Source: Amphibalanus amphitrite (taxonomy: Eukaryota; Arthropoda; Thecostraca; Balanomorpha; Balanidae). Taken from it: a stretch of DNA of 64,000 nt. A program made the position numbers and the translations under genes. Location of the stretch: assembly GCF_019059575.1 (NCBI RefSeq), contig NW_024882800.1, positions 1-64,000 on the forward strand, read 5' to 3'. Positions 34,434-45,329 of this stretch are shown here, one piece after another. A model generated the notes under the pieces. That model did not search any database. It saw nothing but the letters and a program-made list of their open reading frames with translations, and had not been told where the DNA came from. Position 1 is the first letter of the stretch. Every line of letters starts with the position of its first letter.

Positions 34434-35800
34434 TGCTTCACCGTCTCCCATAGGGTCCTGTGTTGAGCTGGTGTCGAGGCTCTAAAAATGACGCCGATTT
34501 TTGCACCCTTCTCACGAGAACCGCTCGGACCGCCTGGAAACTAATTGTTCCGCTCTAAAAATTTCATGATCGACGGGAAAATGAATGAGGAAAATATTGG
34601 TCCTGAAATAATTCTGAACTCCCTGTAGAACATATCGAAATATGGCTGCAAACTAGGAGCATGTCAAAATCGACAAAACAATACAAATAAACTTACCGGG
34701 ATTTTTTTTATTTTCCATGCATCTGTGTATGAAATCAGTCGGTTTTTCGGAAAGATAATCTTCTGTTTAATAAATAATTCCACAATTGCAATCGAGAAAA
34801 AAAACATTTCTGCTGTGACGGCAGTTTTGGCATTGTGCCAGTAGTGTGGCGTGCGCGGTGCTGCGTGGTCGTCGGGACGGAGTTGTGAGTATTTTCGGTG
34901 TTTTAAATGGTTGATGGCCATTTGAACCAGCTTTATATTATTTCCTACAAATTTTTGCATCAAATTATTGCTTTGAAAGACCATTGAAACCCCTTATCTC
35001 TTCATGAAACACGATCATATTTATCGTCGACGAAAATGGCGCGGGACCCCATGTGCGTTCCGATCGAAATAAATCGTAAATTAAATAATATTCGATGATA
35101 AGTATCATATTCTAGTGACACATTTTCATAAAATAAGGCATAAACTTTGCAAGGAAGTCAACATTGGATGATTGTATTATTATTCTGCTCACATATCCTT
35201 GTGTAGTCAAATGGCTCAATTGTTAGATGAATGTAAGCATATGTTTTGGCTTGATGTTTGCTGTGAAACCACCCAGCCACTTGCTGGTTGAGTGGTTTTT
35301 GATAATAACCTGATAATCATTTCTCCTTTTCCTTCAAAGAAACTAAAATTATTTTCAAAGTAATCCATTTTTAGGAAAGGCGGCTTGCTCATTGACATTT
35401 CATGTTCTTGTTTTGTTATTGCTGGCAGTATTTTGATACAATAATGCAATATGAATTTTTTGCAATAATAAAACCTAAGACAAACCTAGTTAATGCGTCA
35501 ATCAAACACCCAACAGAAAGATTGTGAGTCCTTGTGACGTGAAGTAGAACATTCTATGAATGTGTTATATAGAATATGCCAAATTTTAAATTAATTATAC
35601 TGATAGCTGAGCATGTGAATTATGCCACAATATAATTTTATTTTCTGGTTTTGAAATAGCGGGCAGTATTTTACTTCAACAAATGTAATATACATGGAAT
35701 ACATGTTGTTATGTTATGTTAAAAGTTTAATAACAGCAAACAGAAGGGGCTGTTTCAGCAGATAATGTTTGTACCTTATGCATTACCTTTCTTTTCTGCA
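34434..35800. other. Between the inverted pair, left part; no gene seen
   Basis: AT-rich sequence ending in the pyrimidine tract TACCTTTCTTTTCTGCAG that precedes the candidate exon. Confidence 0.3.
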
Positions 35801-35801
35801 G

Positions 35802-36440
35802 GACCATGCTTCCGCTGGGTGGTCGACATTTGCCTCCTGAAGAAGTTGAGCAACATGAAGACCACCAGATGAGGTGTCTGCAGTTCATGTGGAACTCTGC
35901 AGACTACAAGTGTTATGCCAACCACAACCAAAGTGCTGTGATCATGGAGGCATGAACCTCATGACAACACTTCAGATTTGCAGTTGTACCAAAGTGTGAT
36001 TCAAACCACCTGTGGCATCCCACTCAATGTGTGAACAGTGTGATCATTGTGCAGTGTTCAGCTGCAACTAAGACATTTATTAGTGACTTGTTTTGCAATT
36101 AGCCACCAAAAGCATTTTTGGGCTGGCTGCTGAAATTTGTTGTGCACTGCGCAATAGTGGTAGTGTTTTGTCACTTGTCAAGTTGTCAGTTGTGCATGTT
36201 GCATGTTTCTCTTCCCTCGGCCCTCATTATCAGTTAAGTGGTGAATTGGCATCACTCAGTCTCCCCAGATCTCCATTGACTGTCTGTCAACCACCTAACT
36301 TGAGATGGTATTTGCTAATAGTGTCAGAAAAGAAGTGATTGTAGACATTTTTTAGGAATATGAGCTCCGTTTCATGCGTGTTGCGGTGGTCATTTTGTCA
36401 CTTGTCCCATAGTGTAATAAATGGAAACTGTTGTTCCCTT
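35802..36440 (+). other. Candidate 3'-terminal exon with poly(A) signal
   Basis: The acceptor TTTCTTTTCTGCAG is strong, and AATAAA lies at 36416-36421. Two short frames are open. A start at 35806 gives 49 residues (MLPLGGRHLPPEEVEQ...) ending at 35955. The frame continuing from the donor at 30274 gives PCFRWVVDICLLKKLSN and stops at about 35873. Neither matches a family I know. A non-coding RNA is equally possible. Confidence 0.35.
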
Positions 36441-37340
36441 TTCAAGGTACTCGCGGATGCAGAAAGCGTTGGGCCTAATTATTAAACGCACCCTTCTATC
36501 AGCGACGCACGAAATCGACAAATATCATCCTTTTTAGAGCAGGAGGAAACGAAAACTTGTGAACATAGCTGTACCTACAACAGTGCATAAGGAATTGGAA
36601 TTCTGGGAGTTTTTGAAATTCGGAGAAACTCAATTTGTCGACAGGTATGCCCCCTTGTACGTCAAAGACCGCCTAAAAAACAAACGTCTACAAATGAAGG
36701 CAGTATTCGTATGTTCGTTGTAATTGCAGCAGCCTAGCAACATGCATTGCGGTCCGATGGCGAATTACACTCGTGCTAAAAAAAAACTATGCCGGTAACT
36801 GCCAACGTACTTAGTCGTAGGTGAGGAGAGGAAGGGTTATGTCAAATGTCAACATCAAAGAAATGGCTTCATATGAGCTGTGCCTATTGTACATAATTCA
36901 ACCAATCTATGCATTTCGTTTCTTGCTAGCTACTCATGCTTTCACTCCTGCTTCAGAGTAATCATCCCATATTGTACGTCTTAAGATATTGATTTCTATG
37001 GCAGTTCGCAATTGCTAGCCACGTCTCACCTCAGTTTGGTGGCCCCGCATCGGCCCACTCGGCCGCTCTAAAATTGACTTACGGAGGAGGATGGTGGCTT
37101 TTATTTTAGCTTCTCCGCTGACTGCGGGGAGCGCTGTCGCCGAGGTAGGAGCAATAATTAGCTTAAGTTTGGGACTAATTTCCACGCTTAATTAACATTT
37201 CAATGTTATTTTAATTAATCCATGTTAATCTTTGACGCATTCTCTTTCTATTGATACCATCCACCGGCCTGAGAAGTACTGCCTTGCTGCGTAAGGGCCG
37301 ATAAAAGATCACGCTTTTAGGGGTATCTCTTCAACATGGG
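36441..37340. other. Between the inverted pair, right part
   Basis: About 37060-37200 contains GCTCTAAAATTGAC, GAGCAATAATTAGCTTAA and TTAATTAA words that loosely echo the inverted pair. No gene. Confidence 0.3.
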
Positions 37341-37395
37341 GCAGGAGCAATAAATAGAGCACTCTAATTTTAGCTTATTTCCCTGGTATGTCACC
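37341..37395 (-). repeat. 55-bp inverted-pair element, right member
   Basis: Reverse-complement partner of 34379-34433, about 3 kb away. Together they could be the ends of an element or two conserved regulatory modules. Confidence 0.75.
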
Positions 37396-39740
37396 AACTG
37401 GTCTGGCTGTCCTCAGTGACCCGCGAACCGTCCCATCGGTCACCGCGTCCACGGTCCCGACAGACCATTGCTGAACATGGATGCGCCACTTCTGAGGAGC
37501 CGCCCGTCAGACAGTTTGGAGCCAGTAAAAAGACTGGTGGTGGTCGGAAGAGCCTTTAGGGATTATTTAACTTGTGTGCAGGCTGCTTCTCCGTAACGTT
37601 TACTTTTTGTTGGTTGGCCGTTTCATTTTTCAAAAGTTCAAAATCGGCTGTAGTTTCATCATACGGCTTTGACGCGGCGGCATATTTAGAATCTGAAATA
37701 TGTTGAGACATGGACCTCTGCATGCTGACTACTGAGGTCTATGGTTGGGAATTATGTGAGGAATCTTTCGAGACATCTTTCGAGGCATCTTTCGAGGCAG
37801 GGCTTCTTTCAGACCGATGCTCTTTGAATTTTCCCTGCCTTGTTATTCCGTCTACCAGCCAGGTTACTGCTCATTGAGCTCGAATATTTAATTGAACGTT
37901 TTTAATATTTAAAAACCACAAATCCTGAATAATATTATATTTTACATTTTTTCGCTGACACTTATTAACAAAATCTGACAACGAATTTTTGACATTTATG
38001 TTTTGATTAGGAGATTTGGAGAAGTGTAAGCGGGTATGCACCATTTCATAGCTGGGTGCTTTGAAGCTGTTGTGAGTATCCGGGAGCACCAAATTCCGCT
38101 GACCACGCCTCACTATCGTCCTATGTTGGGCTGTAAAAAGGCCAGGGAATATCCAACGCGCCTTGCTCACGCGATTGAAATGCTTTGTTCCACTGCGATG
38201 GTGTCGCTTCCTCGCGACAAGTACGACACTTTTTGTGATTCAAACTGCCCCAAATATCAAACGATGATCTTCTGTTTAATACTTTATACCGGCAAGGGCG
38301 TATGACATCAAGACTCGGGTAAAAATTATCACGGGTTTTATACGATGCTCTATCAGTGATGTAATAGTTCATGGTCCTGCTGTTGGTATGTATGCATTCA
38401 ATGCAAAAACGTAGCATTTGCCTGGAAACGAAAACTTTCCAGGAATACGAGGCGGAACTACTTATACAGCGACATGGCTATTCATCGCGCTTTAAATCGG
38501 TTTGCAACCGAAGCACACACATAATAACAATGAATATTGTGCATAGGCAGGTGTGTTGTCAGTGCCTTGAATGTGTGGACTGCAAAAATTTGACCTGCAT
38601 CAATGTGGGTGTTGTTGGTAGACGATGATATATTGCACGCTTGCATCACAAATGCTGTTTCCATGAGTAGTTATTATCACCCGGCGAAATGTCCTTGATG
38701 TGTTGCTTTTACCATGAACATGATTTATGAAGCAAGACGCGTCATTTATTTTGCTGTGTGACTGCTGCGGCGTTGCCGTCATATTTTTATTTGATGCCCT
38801 CGCCTGCCTGTGGTTTTGCAGTTCGGTTCTCGGCTCTTGCCCCTGGCGGCCTTAGCTCTGCGCTTTTCAGTTTCATGATTACCAGCCATTAGGTAATAAA
38901 TAGCTTGAGAACGTAATATTTTCGAAGTTGTAGTGATGTCACCTTCTACGAAGCAGACATTGGCCATCAGTGATGGCTTGTTTTAAAGATTGGACGTGAC
39001 GGAGATAGGCGAAGATGCATGGCTTAGAATCACGAGGTGTAATAATGGTCTTCAATGTAGCTGTTCCTATGAGCTTATGTGGTGCATTTGCGACCCGTTT
39101 TAATGACTGACGGTGCAAAGGATTGGCTCTTGTTACACGTGGTAGATAGAGATCAGCCATACTTTTGAAGGACCAAAATAAAAACAGCCACTCCATCTTT
39201 TTTTTTTCTTATGGTGACAAAGGGGGCCAGTCTTTGGCTGACACTCTATGCCTTACAAACCAAGCCCATTGTCTTTGCTTTGTGAATAATTTTTATGCGA
39301 TATGGTCAATATTAGCGTGACCAATATCACCAGGTACTACGGGCGGCTTTCCTATATTCCTCTGTATAAGACGCCCATGACGTCGAGAATAGTAAACCGG
39401 CAGTCAATCATGCAGTAGTGAGGTTTTCGTGTGCCTCAAATGTGTGCTTCAAATGGCAGCAGCTTTGGCCCAAAGTTCTCAATAGATGTGTCTTGACACA
39501 ATTCATTGTGGCACGAATGCCATTTGTGCGTTCTATTCCTAACAACAACTATTTTTATCTTTTTTTTTTCTTAGCATCAGATCAATGGAGTCGAGCAGTC
39601 TCATTCGTGCAATTAATAATCTCTTCTCAGCTATGATGTCCAAAAAGGTTCAAAAATGCTTGCATAGCACCCATTTTCATCATTCTCTGAGCAATACCTA
39701 ATGCATACCTTACCAGCTTACGTCTCTATAATCTATTGCC
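37396..39740. other. Intergenic, no gene seen
   Basis: CTTTCGAGGCATCTTTCGAG repeats briefly near 37765-37800. Otherwise unremarkable. Confidence 0.3.
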
Positions 39741-39763
39741 CCACCTTGATCAGCTGCAGCCTG

Positions 39764-39854
39764 TGACGTCAGCGGTGCCGATGCGGCCGGTAGCGGCAGC
39801 ATAGGACACTGCGGTGCTCGGCTGTGACGCCGCGCCGGCCCTGCCGGCCATTGG
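39764..39854 (+). promoter_or_regulatory. Likely core promoter region: CRE and inverted CCAAT
   Basis: TGACGTCA (39764-39771) and ATTGG (39850-39854, a CCAAT box on the other strand) lie 115-205 bp before the start codon of the secreted protein gene, in GC-rich sequence without a TATA box. The position fits a promoter; the role is inferred. Confidence 0.4.
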
Positions 39855-39968
39855 CTGGTCTGCCGCACTCCGGTCGGTGCAGCGGGCGGACGGGAGCGGC
39901 GGCCGCTCAGAGCTCGAGAGGTGCCGCTGTCGGACGGTGGGGTCGAGTGCCGCTCTAGGGCTGTAGCG

Positions 39969-41264
39969 ATGGCCGGCCGAGCCGTGCTGCCGCAGCTGGT
40001 GCTGCTGGTGCTGCTGGTGCTGGTGCTGGAGGGTAGCGTGAACGCCATGCCGCGCTCCGGAGGGCCGATTCTGTTCGTGGAGGATCAGCTGGGCGCTGTG
40101 TTCCGTCGGTTTCCGACGCGCACCACACGGACGTCCGTCTCGTCAAGGAGGGGGAACAGCGATCAGGAGCGACGCGACGGACTGGGCTTCTCGCCACGGT
40201 TCCGTCGCTTGGAGCGACTGGCAGTTCCGCCGCCTCCGCGACGCTCAATCACCGAAGAGACCAAACCGGCGCGCAGAGCCTTCGCTGGCAGGAGAAGGTC
40301 AACGGTGTCGTCATCGGCTATCATATTTCCCGGCCAGGAGGGACATGAGCTGCCATGGGCGCCTCGAACAACAACGACCACAGAGCGGACGGTAGCAGAG
40401 CCGGTACCCGAGAACCCTGTGGAGGGGCGGACTGATACAACCCTGGCGAATCTGGTGGAGACCAGGGATGAGATCACGCTGAAGATTTCGCCAGAGAAGA
40501 AGCAGGAAGGAGCGCTGGAGAAGGAGTTGCCCGTGGTTCCTGAGTGTGACGGAGTCCAGTTCTACGCGCGGGACCCGTCAACGGGCAAGTGCCGGCCGCT
40601 GGCAATGCGGTCCGGCTGTCCGAGCGGAGAGTGGTTTGTGTTGGACCGTGAGACGCGTGTGGCTGCCTGTCGACCTTACCCGTGCCCGCTCGGTCAGGCG
40701 ATGCTGGACGGCGCGTGTCAGAACCTGAGCGACTCGCGGTCCGTGTGCGCGCCCGGCATGGTGCTGCAGGTGAACGAGTTCGGAGACGCCTGGTGCGACT
40801 GCCGCAAGGGCCGCGTGTTCTGGCCGGCCGAGCAGCGCTGCTACATGGCCTACCTGCGCGGTCCCTGCGCCGAGGGTCAGCAGCTGTCCGTGGACGCCGA
40901 AGGAGCGGTGTGTGTCACCAACCCTTGCGGCCGCGACGGCTGGGCGCGCTGGCCTGAGACGGGCCGTTGTCACCCGCTCTTCGACACCAGCGACGCGCCG
41001 TGTCCTCACGGCAGGATGGAGGTCGAGCCCGCCACCCTCCGACTCGTCTGCAACGACGTCGTCGCCAACTCAGTGTTCTCAACACCGTCGGTGCCGTGTG
41101 CGGTCGGAAGTCGCCGCTCGCAGGGCGGCCGCTGCAAGCGGACCATCAGGGCGGGCGGAGGGGCGCTCACCTTCAGACGAGGACCCTGCTCGCCGGGCTT
41201 CGTGGAAGCACCCGACGGCGGCTGCCGGAGAGAGATCCGGCCCGGACCTTCGTTTCTCGGGTAG
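39969..41264 (+). CDS. Secreted Cys-rich DUF4789-type protein
   Basis: A single uninterrupted frame of 431 residues. ATG at 39969 has a good context (GCGATGG); the longer frame upstream lacks an ATG. Residues 1-26 are a signal peptide (MAGRAVLPQLVLLVLLVLVL, then EGSVNA before the likely cut). Residues about 27-190 are a low-complexity, Arg/Pro/Thr-rich linker with many dibasic pairs that could be processing sites. Residues about 191-421 carry 20 cysteines in repeated units of the type GxC...W/F...C, for example CDGVQFYARDPSTGKC and CPSGEWFVLD. One N-glycosylation sequon (NLS) is at 252. The pattern is that of the arthropod DUF4789 family, whose function is not known; an extracellular or cuticle-associated role is a guess. 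GC-rich third positions contrast with the AT-rich flanks. No intron is needed. Confidence 0.88.
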   Translation: MAGRAVLPQLVLLVLLVLVLEGSVNAMPRSGGPILFVEDQLGAVFRRFPTRTTRTSVSSRRGNSDQERRDGLGFSPRFRRLERLAVPPPPRRSITEETKPARRAFAGRRRSTVSSSAIIFPGQEGHELPWAPRTTTTTERTVAEPVPENPVEGRTDTTLANLVETRDEITLKISPEKKQEGALEKELPVVPECDGVQFYARDPSTGKCRPLAMRSGCPSGEWFVLDRETRVAACRPYPCPLGQAMLDGACQNLSDSRSVCAPGMVLQVNEFGDAWCDCRKGRVFWPAEQRCYMAYLRGPCAEGQQLSVDAEGAVCVTNPCGRDGWARWPETGRCHPLFDTSDAPCPHGRMEVEPATLRLVCNDVVANSVFSTPSVPCAVGSRRSQGGRCKRTIRAGGGALTFRRGPCSPGFVEAPDGGCRREIRPGPSFLG

Positions 41265-42110
41265 AGCGCGGCGCGCTTGGCCGTGAGCCAGTAAAACGTC
41301 GCGTGAGACTCTGTGACTGGGACGCTATAATGGTGACCAGTTTTAACTGGATGGCGAGTGTTGGCTACATCCGCGGGACTTTTTACAAAGTGTTGTGTGA
41401 CGGTTGTACTTGACATTTTGTGTTCTGAGTGTGCTCATAAGTGAATGGTATCTGACTTTCGCGTGGCCGAGAAGTTATTGTGATGTGTGAGAAATGTTCG
41501 CTGGTTCGCTGACCCCATCCTACCGATACGCTCTTGCTGTATTTTGAGCGTCGTGATTGCATGATTTTTTTCATGTAGTGCCTGCATACTGAACATATGA
41601 AGACTTGTGCTGCAGGCGGTAGTCATCCAATGCTTTACTTGACAGCTTGTATCAATAGTTGTCTGACTCTGTGTTTTTACAATACCCATTTAAACACACA
41701 CTTTGGTAATTCACATTTCATACACTTTTCATGAGGCGGGGATCATGGTGTTGAACAAGCTGATCCCGCTGATCCCAATATTTCCTTTCGCCGTTGTTGA
41801 CACTCATTATGATGTAGTTTTTACCGCCGTGCGGTTGTGGGGGGCTGGGTCACCTTGATCGGCCCGGTTGGTCGTCGGGTACCCCGCCACTGTATCATAA
41901 CTGTGTCGGTGGTCCACTGTGGAACGGTCTGTGGCCGTGCAATGATCGTGTTATGTTTTTGTGTGTATCGGCCGGCTCCGTTTAGCGTGCTGGCGTGTAT
42001 TTTGTGGTAAATGACAATACAAGTGATACCTTCTGTGTTTATGTTTTTATTCTTTTTTTTCAAAGCTAAGTTCTTACAGGTGCCCTCATAAGGATCAATG
42101 ATTTATTGAC
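41265..42110 (+). other. Likely 3' untranslated region and downstream flank
   Basis: No canonical AATAAA follows the stop closely. ACAATACA near 42014-42021 is a weak variant signal. The 3' end of the mRNA cannot be fixed. Confidence 0.25.
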
Positions 42111-45060
42111 TCTCATTATCCGATGCTGTATACTTTTCTAAATGCACTTGAGCGACCTTCTTTGGTCTTCTTTTTGATGCACCCATTGCGAGAGGAAGCT
42201 GGCTAAAATATGCCCTGGGTGCTCCGCTTCGTGCTTGAATGCTAGATGGGTGCCTTTCCAGCCTTTCAACCGCTGCCGGACACACCAAGACGCTCTAAAA
42301 TTCACTGAAGAATTTGGTCGACAACTATGCTAGGTCAAACGCACTGGAAATGCTTACTGGCTTCTGAACTTTGATCGTTGGTGCTTCGTGAAATTTCCTA
42401 TCTCCAAGCGCTTACTCCTGTTTATGGGTGTAGGTTTTCCATTTTGTGCATCTCGTCGATAAACCATATTTGGACCGTGGACGAATGATCTTTGATAAAT
42501 GCGCCTAGCAACACATACCCCATTTTCTCGCAGTGTTATCAGATGATTTGTGATGGCTGAGTCTCCTACGATGACTAATGGCCTCATTAGTCCGGCCACA
42601 TCCATTAGCATTGTTCACATACACGATGCAATCTGGTCTTGTTCTGCTTGTAGTTATTTTCGTTCGGGCAACGGACAGAAACGGAACTCACGCGACTGGC
42701 AATGGTACCGCAGTGGCCATTTGCCGTTTGGCTTCTGGTCAAAGGTGATCATGAGTAGCCTTCGCTCGACATTTCGTGTGGCACTGTGGGCTTTTTATCA
42801 GTGAACCCGTCTTTTTACCTCATTCGGATAGCGTTATGTCAGTGCGTCATTCTCGACTGAGTACTGCTGACTGCATCATACTTTTTAATGTAGGCAGATA
42901 ACTGGACTGAAATGCTGCAATAGCCACCTGTTACTGTCTATCAGCTTGGTCTTTCCAGACCTTTGTCATCAACATAACATTCTAAATGCTTATGTACCCA
43001 AACATCTTGTTACAGGATAATATGGTTTCTGGCCCTTGTGATTGTGGTTAGAACTTAGAAGAGTTGCTATCAATGTGCAATTGATGGCCAGTGTCCCCGA
43101 TGTTTCGACTATTAGCAGGGGTATTCCGCTAGGATTACTACAGTTCGTGCCTGTTTGGTGTGGGGTCAGGCAGGGCTTGTTTTTCTTCCAGTTGATGAAT
43201 AATTCATCAATCTCTCTGCCGGTTTGAATTATTCATTGAGCCCGGTCGTTTGCAGGCAGATGACCGAAGGAGCTTGCCTAGGGACTAGGAAGCCATGACC
43301 GCTACCCTTGTCAGCTTTTGCTGACTGTGTCTTAAGTTCACGGCTTGGATGGCGTATTTCATAATTCATAACGTGAATGATGACGGTTTATTTGATGACG
43401 ACATGACGGCCACATTTTACCTCGCTCAGGAATATGTTGTGAGTCTGAACGTTTTATTTCAGTTGGTCTGTTTTCCTTTTAACCCGTTACATCACAATAA
43501 TGGCAGGCATGCCTAACCTTTGTGGATGAGAAGCACCGTAACGGTTTTGTTGGCTGAAACTCATAGTTCATTTCCTTTGTCTGGTGGAAAGGCTTTTGTA
43601 CCCAAGGGACTGTAGCTTCATTATGTATTTTGGACACATTTAAAGTCATTAAGGCATACAAATTTGTTATTTGACTTATTAGCCTCCTCTCGTAGGTTTG
43701 TCTCTACCGATAACAATATGGTGAACAATCTAAAGACGCGTTGATTGGTATGCAGAACAGTTAACCATATAATATTCCTGTGAAATATTTTAAAAGGTAA
43801 TTTTGCACCGAACACCTTGTAAGAAGCATGGGGGTTAAAGACGACTGTGTTGTCCTGTTGAACGTAATTTTTGCTGGCAGAAAGGCTACACCCGGTTTTC
43901 TGGTGTGACCGATTCCGTGTTTCGTTTCGACCACACCTCACCTGTGGCCTGTGACCGTTTCGACCGGTCCCTGACTTCCCCTTGCCTCATCCCGCCTCTA
44001 GATCAGACTATTTATAGTTTTATGGAACATAATCGCAGTGGCATGTTGTTAGCTGTGGCTATCCTGTCTCAACACGTTCCAGCCCGTCCCGAACCGTCCT
44101 GATCCGCCCGAGCACCTCCCAGCACGTCTTAGCCCTCCGCTGCAAACACCATCTCCGCAGCTGCCGTCGTATGCAGACTGCAGAGCAGAGGTGTGCAATT
44201 ATGACCTGCTGTAGCCACCGGGTGGACCGCTCATCCCTTGCTGTTTGTCTGCCGAAAGTGCGCACCGCACGGTGCTGGCAGGTGAATGAAGAGTCGCAGT
44301 GAGTGGTGTGTTTTGGATCGTCATACCCGCATAGTCGGTGGGCTCCTTGTGGCCTGTGGAAAACAGGATTGCAGGATACTGAATCCTGCGGCAGAGAGGA
44401 TTGATCCTATCTTGATGAGTTTCGATTGTCGGAACAGAAATTTTATGGATAAATTTGCTCGTTTGCCCTTGCAGCTGTTACGATATCAGTCCGAAAGTAA
44501 ACTGCAGTTATACCGTTTTATAAATGTTTTGGTCTATTTCCACGGATGGTTGTAGAACCGGAGACACTAGGAGGCGATTGTTTTCCACATTTGCAAGCTG
44601 CAAAATTCCATGGAACATGGGTAGTGGCAGGAAATGCTTTCAACCTACCTAATCATAATTCATTCTCACCAGAAAGTCTGAAGGTTCGGCTATTATTTTG
44701 AACGAGCGCTGTCGGGTTTACCAGCTGGGCATGCCTTTCCGTTCACACCCCCAAAAAATGGCAGTTATCGGCTCGGTGAGCGTTGGCGTGGCTTCAGCTG
44801 ATGATCGACAAACAGGGGAACTCCATGGCCGCGCGTCACTTAGTCAGCGGTAGCAGGTGGGGCAGCGTGCGGTATCGCGAACCGGTCCGTCACGAACGCG
44901 GGGCCTCACGAATACGAAGCACTGTGGTTGGACCGTGCTTGGCCCATAGGAGGTGCTCGAACGAGGCGGACGGTCGTCGAAACTTTCCATAGTTCTGGCT
45001 GGCCCGTTGGACCTACGACTTATGCTGTGTTTTAACTGAATATGCTTCAAGGTTACTTGC
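42111..45060. other. Intergenic, no gene supported
   Basis: Two minus-strand frames (42103-42288, 42354-42611) have mixed amino-acid composition but no motif or splice partner. TGAATAATTCATCAATC and its inverse lie near 43195-43236. Otherwise unremarkable. Confidence 0.25.
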
Positions 45061-45062
45061 AG

Positions 45063-45086
45063 TTATTTATTTATTTATTTATTTAT
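45063..45086. repeat. (TTTA)n microsatellite
   Basis: Six uninterrupted TTTA units. Confidence 0.95.
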
Positions 45087-45280
45087 GCTAGATTTTAAGT
45101 TCAAGAGTGCAGCAAGTTATGAAACCGTCTTCTACCCATTACCGCAGTCCGCAACCCTTCAGGTGCGCATCGCGTTGTTTGATGCTGACTCGTCTGTGTA
45201 GTGTGTAATCAGTTTCCCGGCCTACATGGTGCTCTGATGCTCACTCTGGCCAGCTAACCCGTTAGCTTTCTCACTCAGTT

Positions 45281-45322
45281 GTCTATCTATCTATCAGTTG
45301 TCAGTTATCTATCTATCAGTGG
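45281..45322. repeat. TATC/ATCAGT microsatellite
   Basis: CTATCTATCTATCAGTTGTCAG is followed by a second TATCTATCTATCAGT block. Confidence 0.8.
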
Positions 45323-45329
45323 TCTAAAC

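Noticed and set aside
42103-42611. Two minus-strand frames with mixed composition
   Set aside because: No motif, splice sites or transposon ends; could be a decayed element but not supportable.
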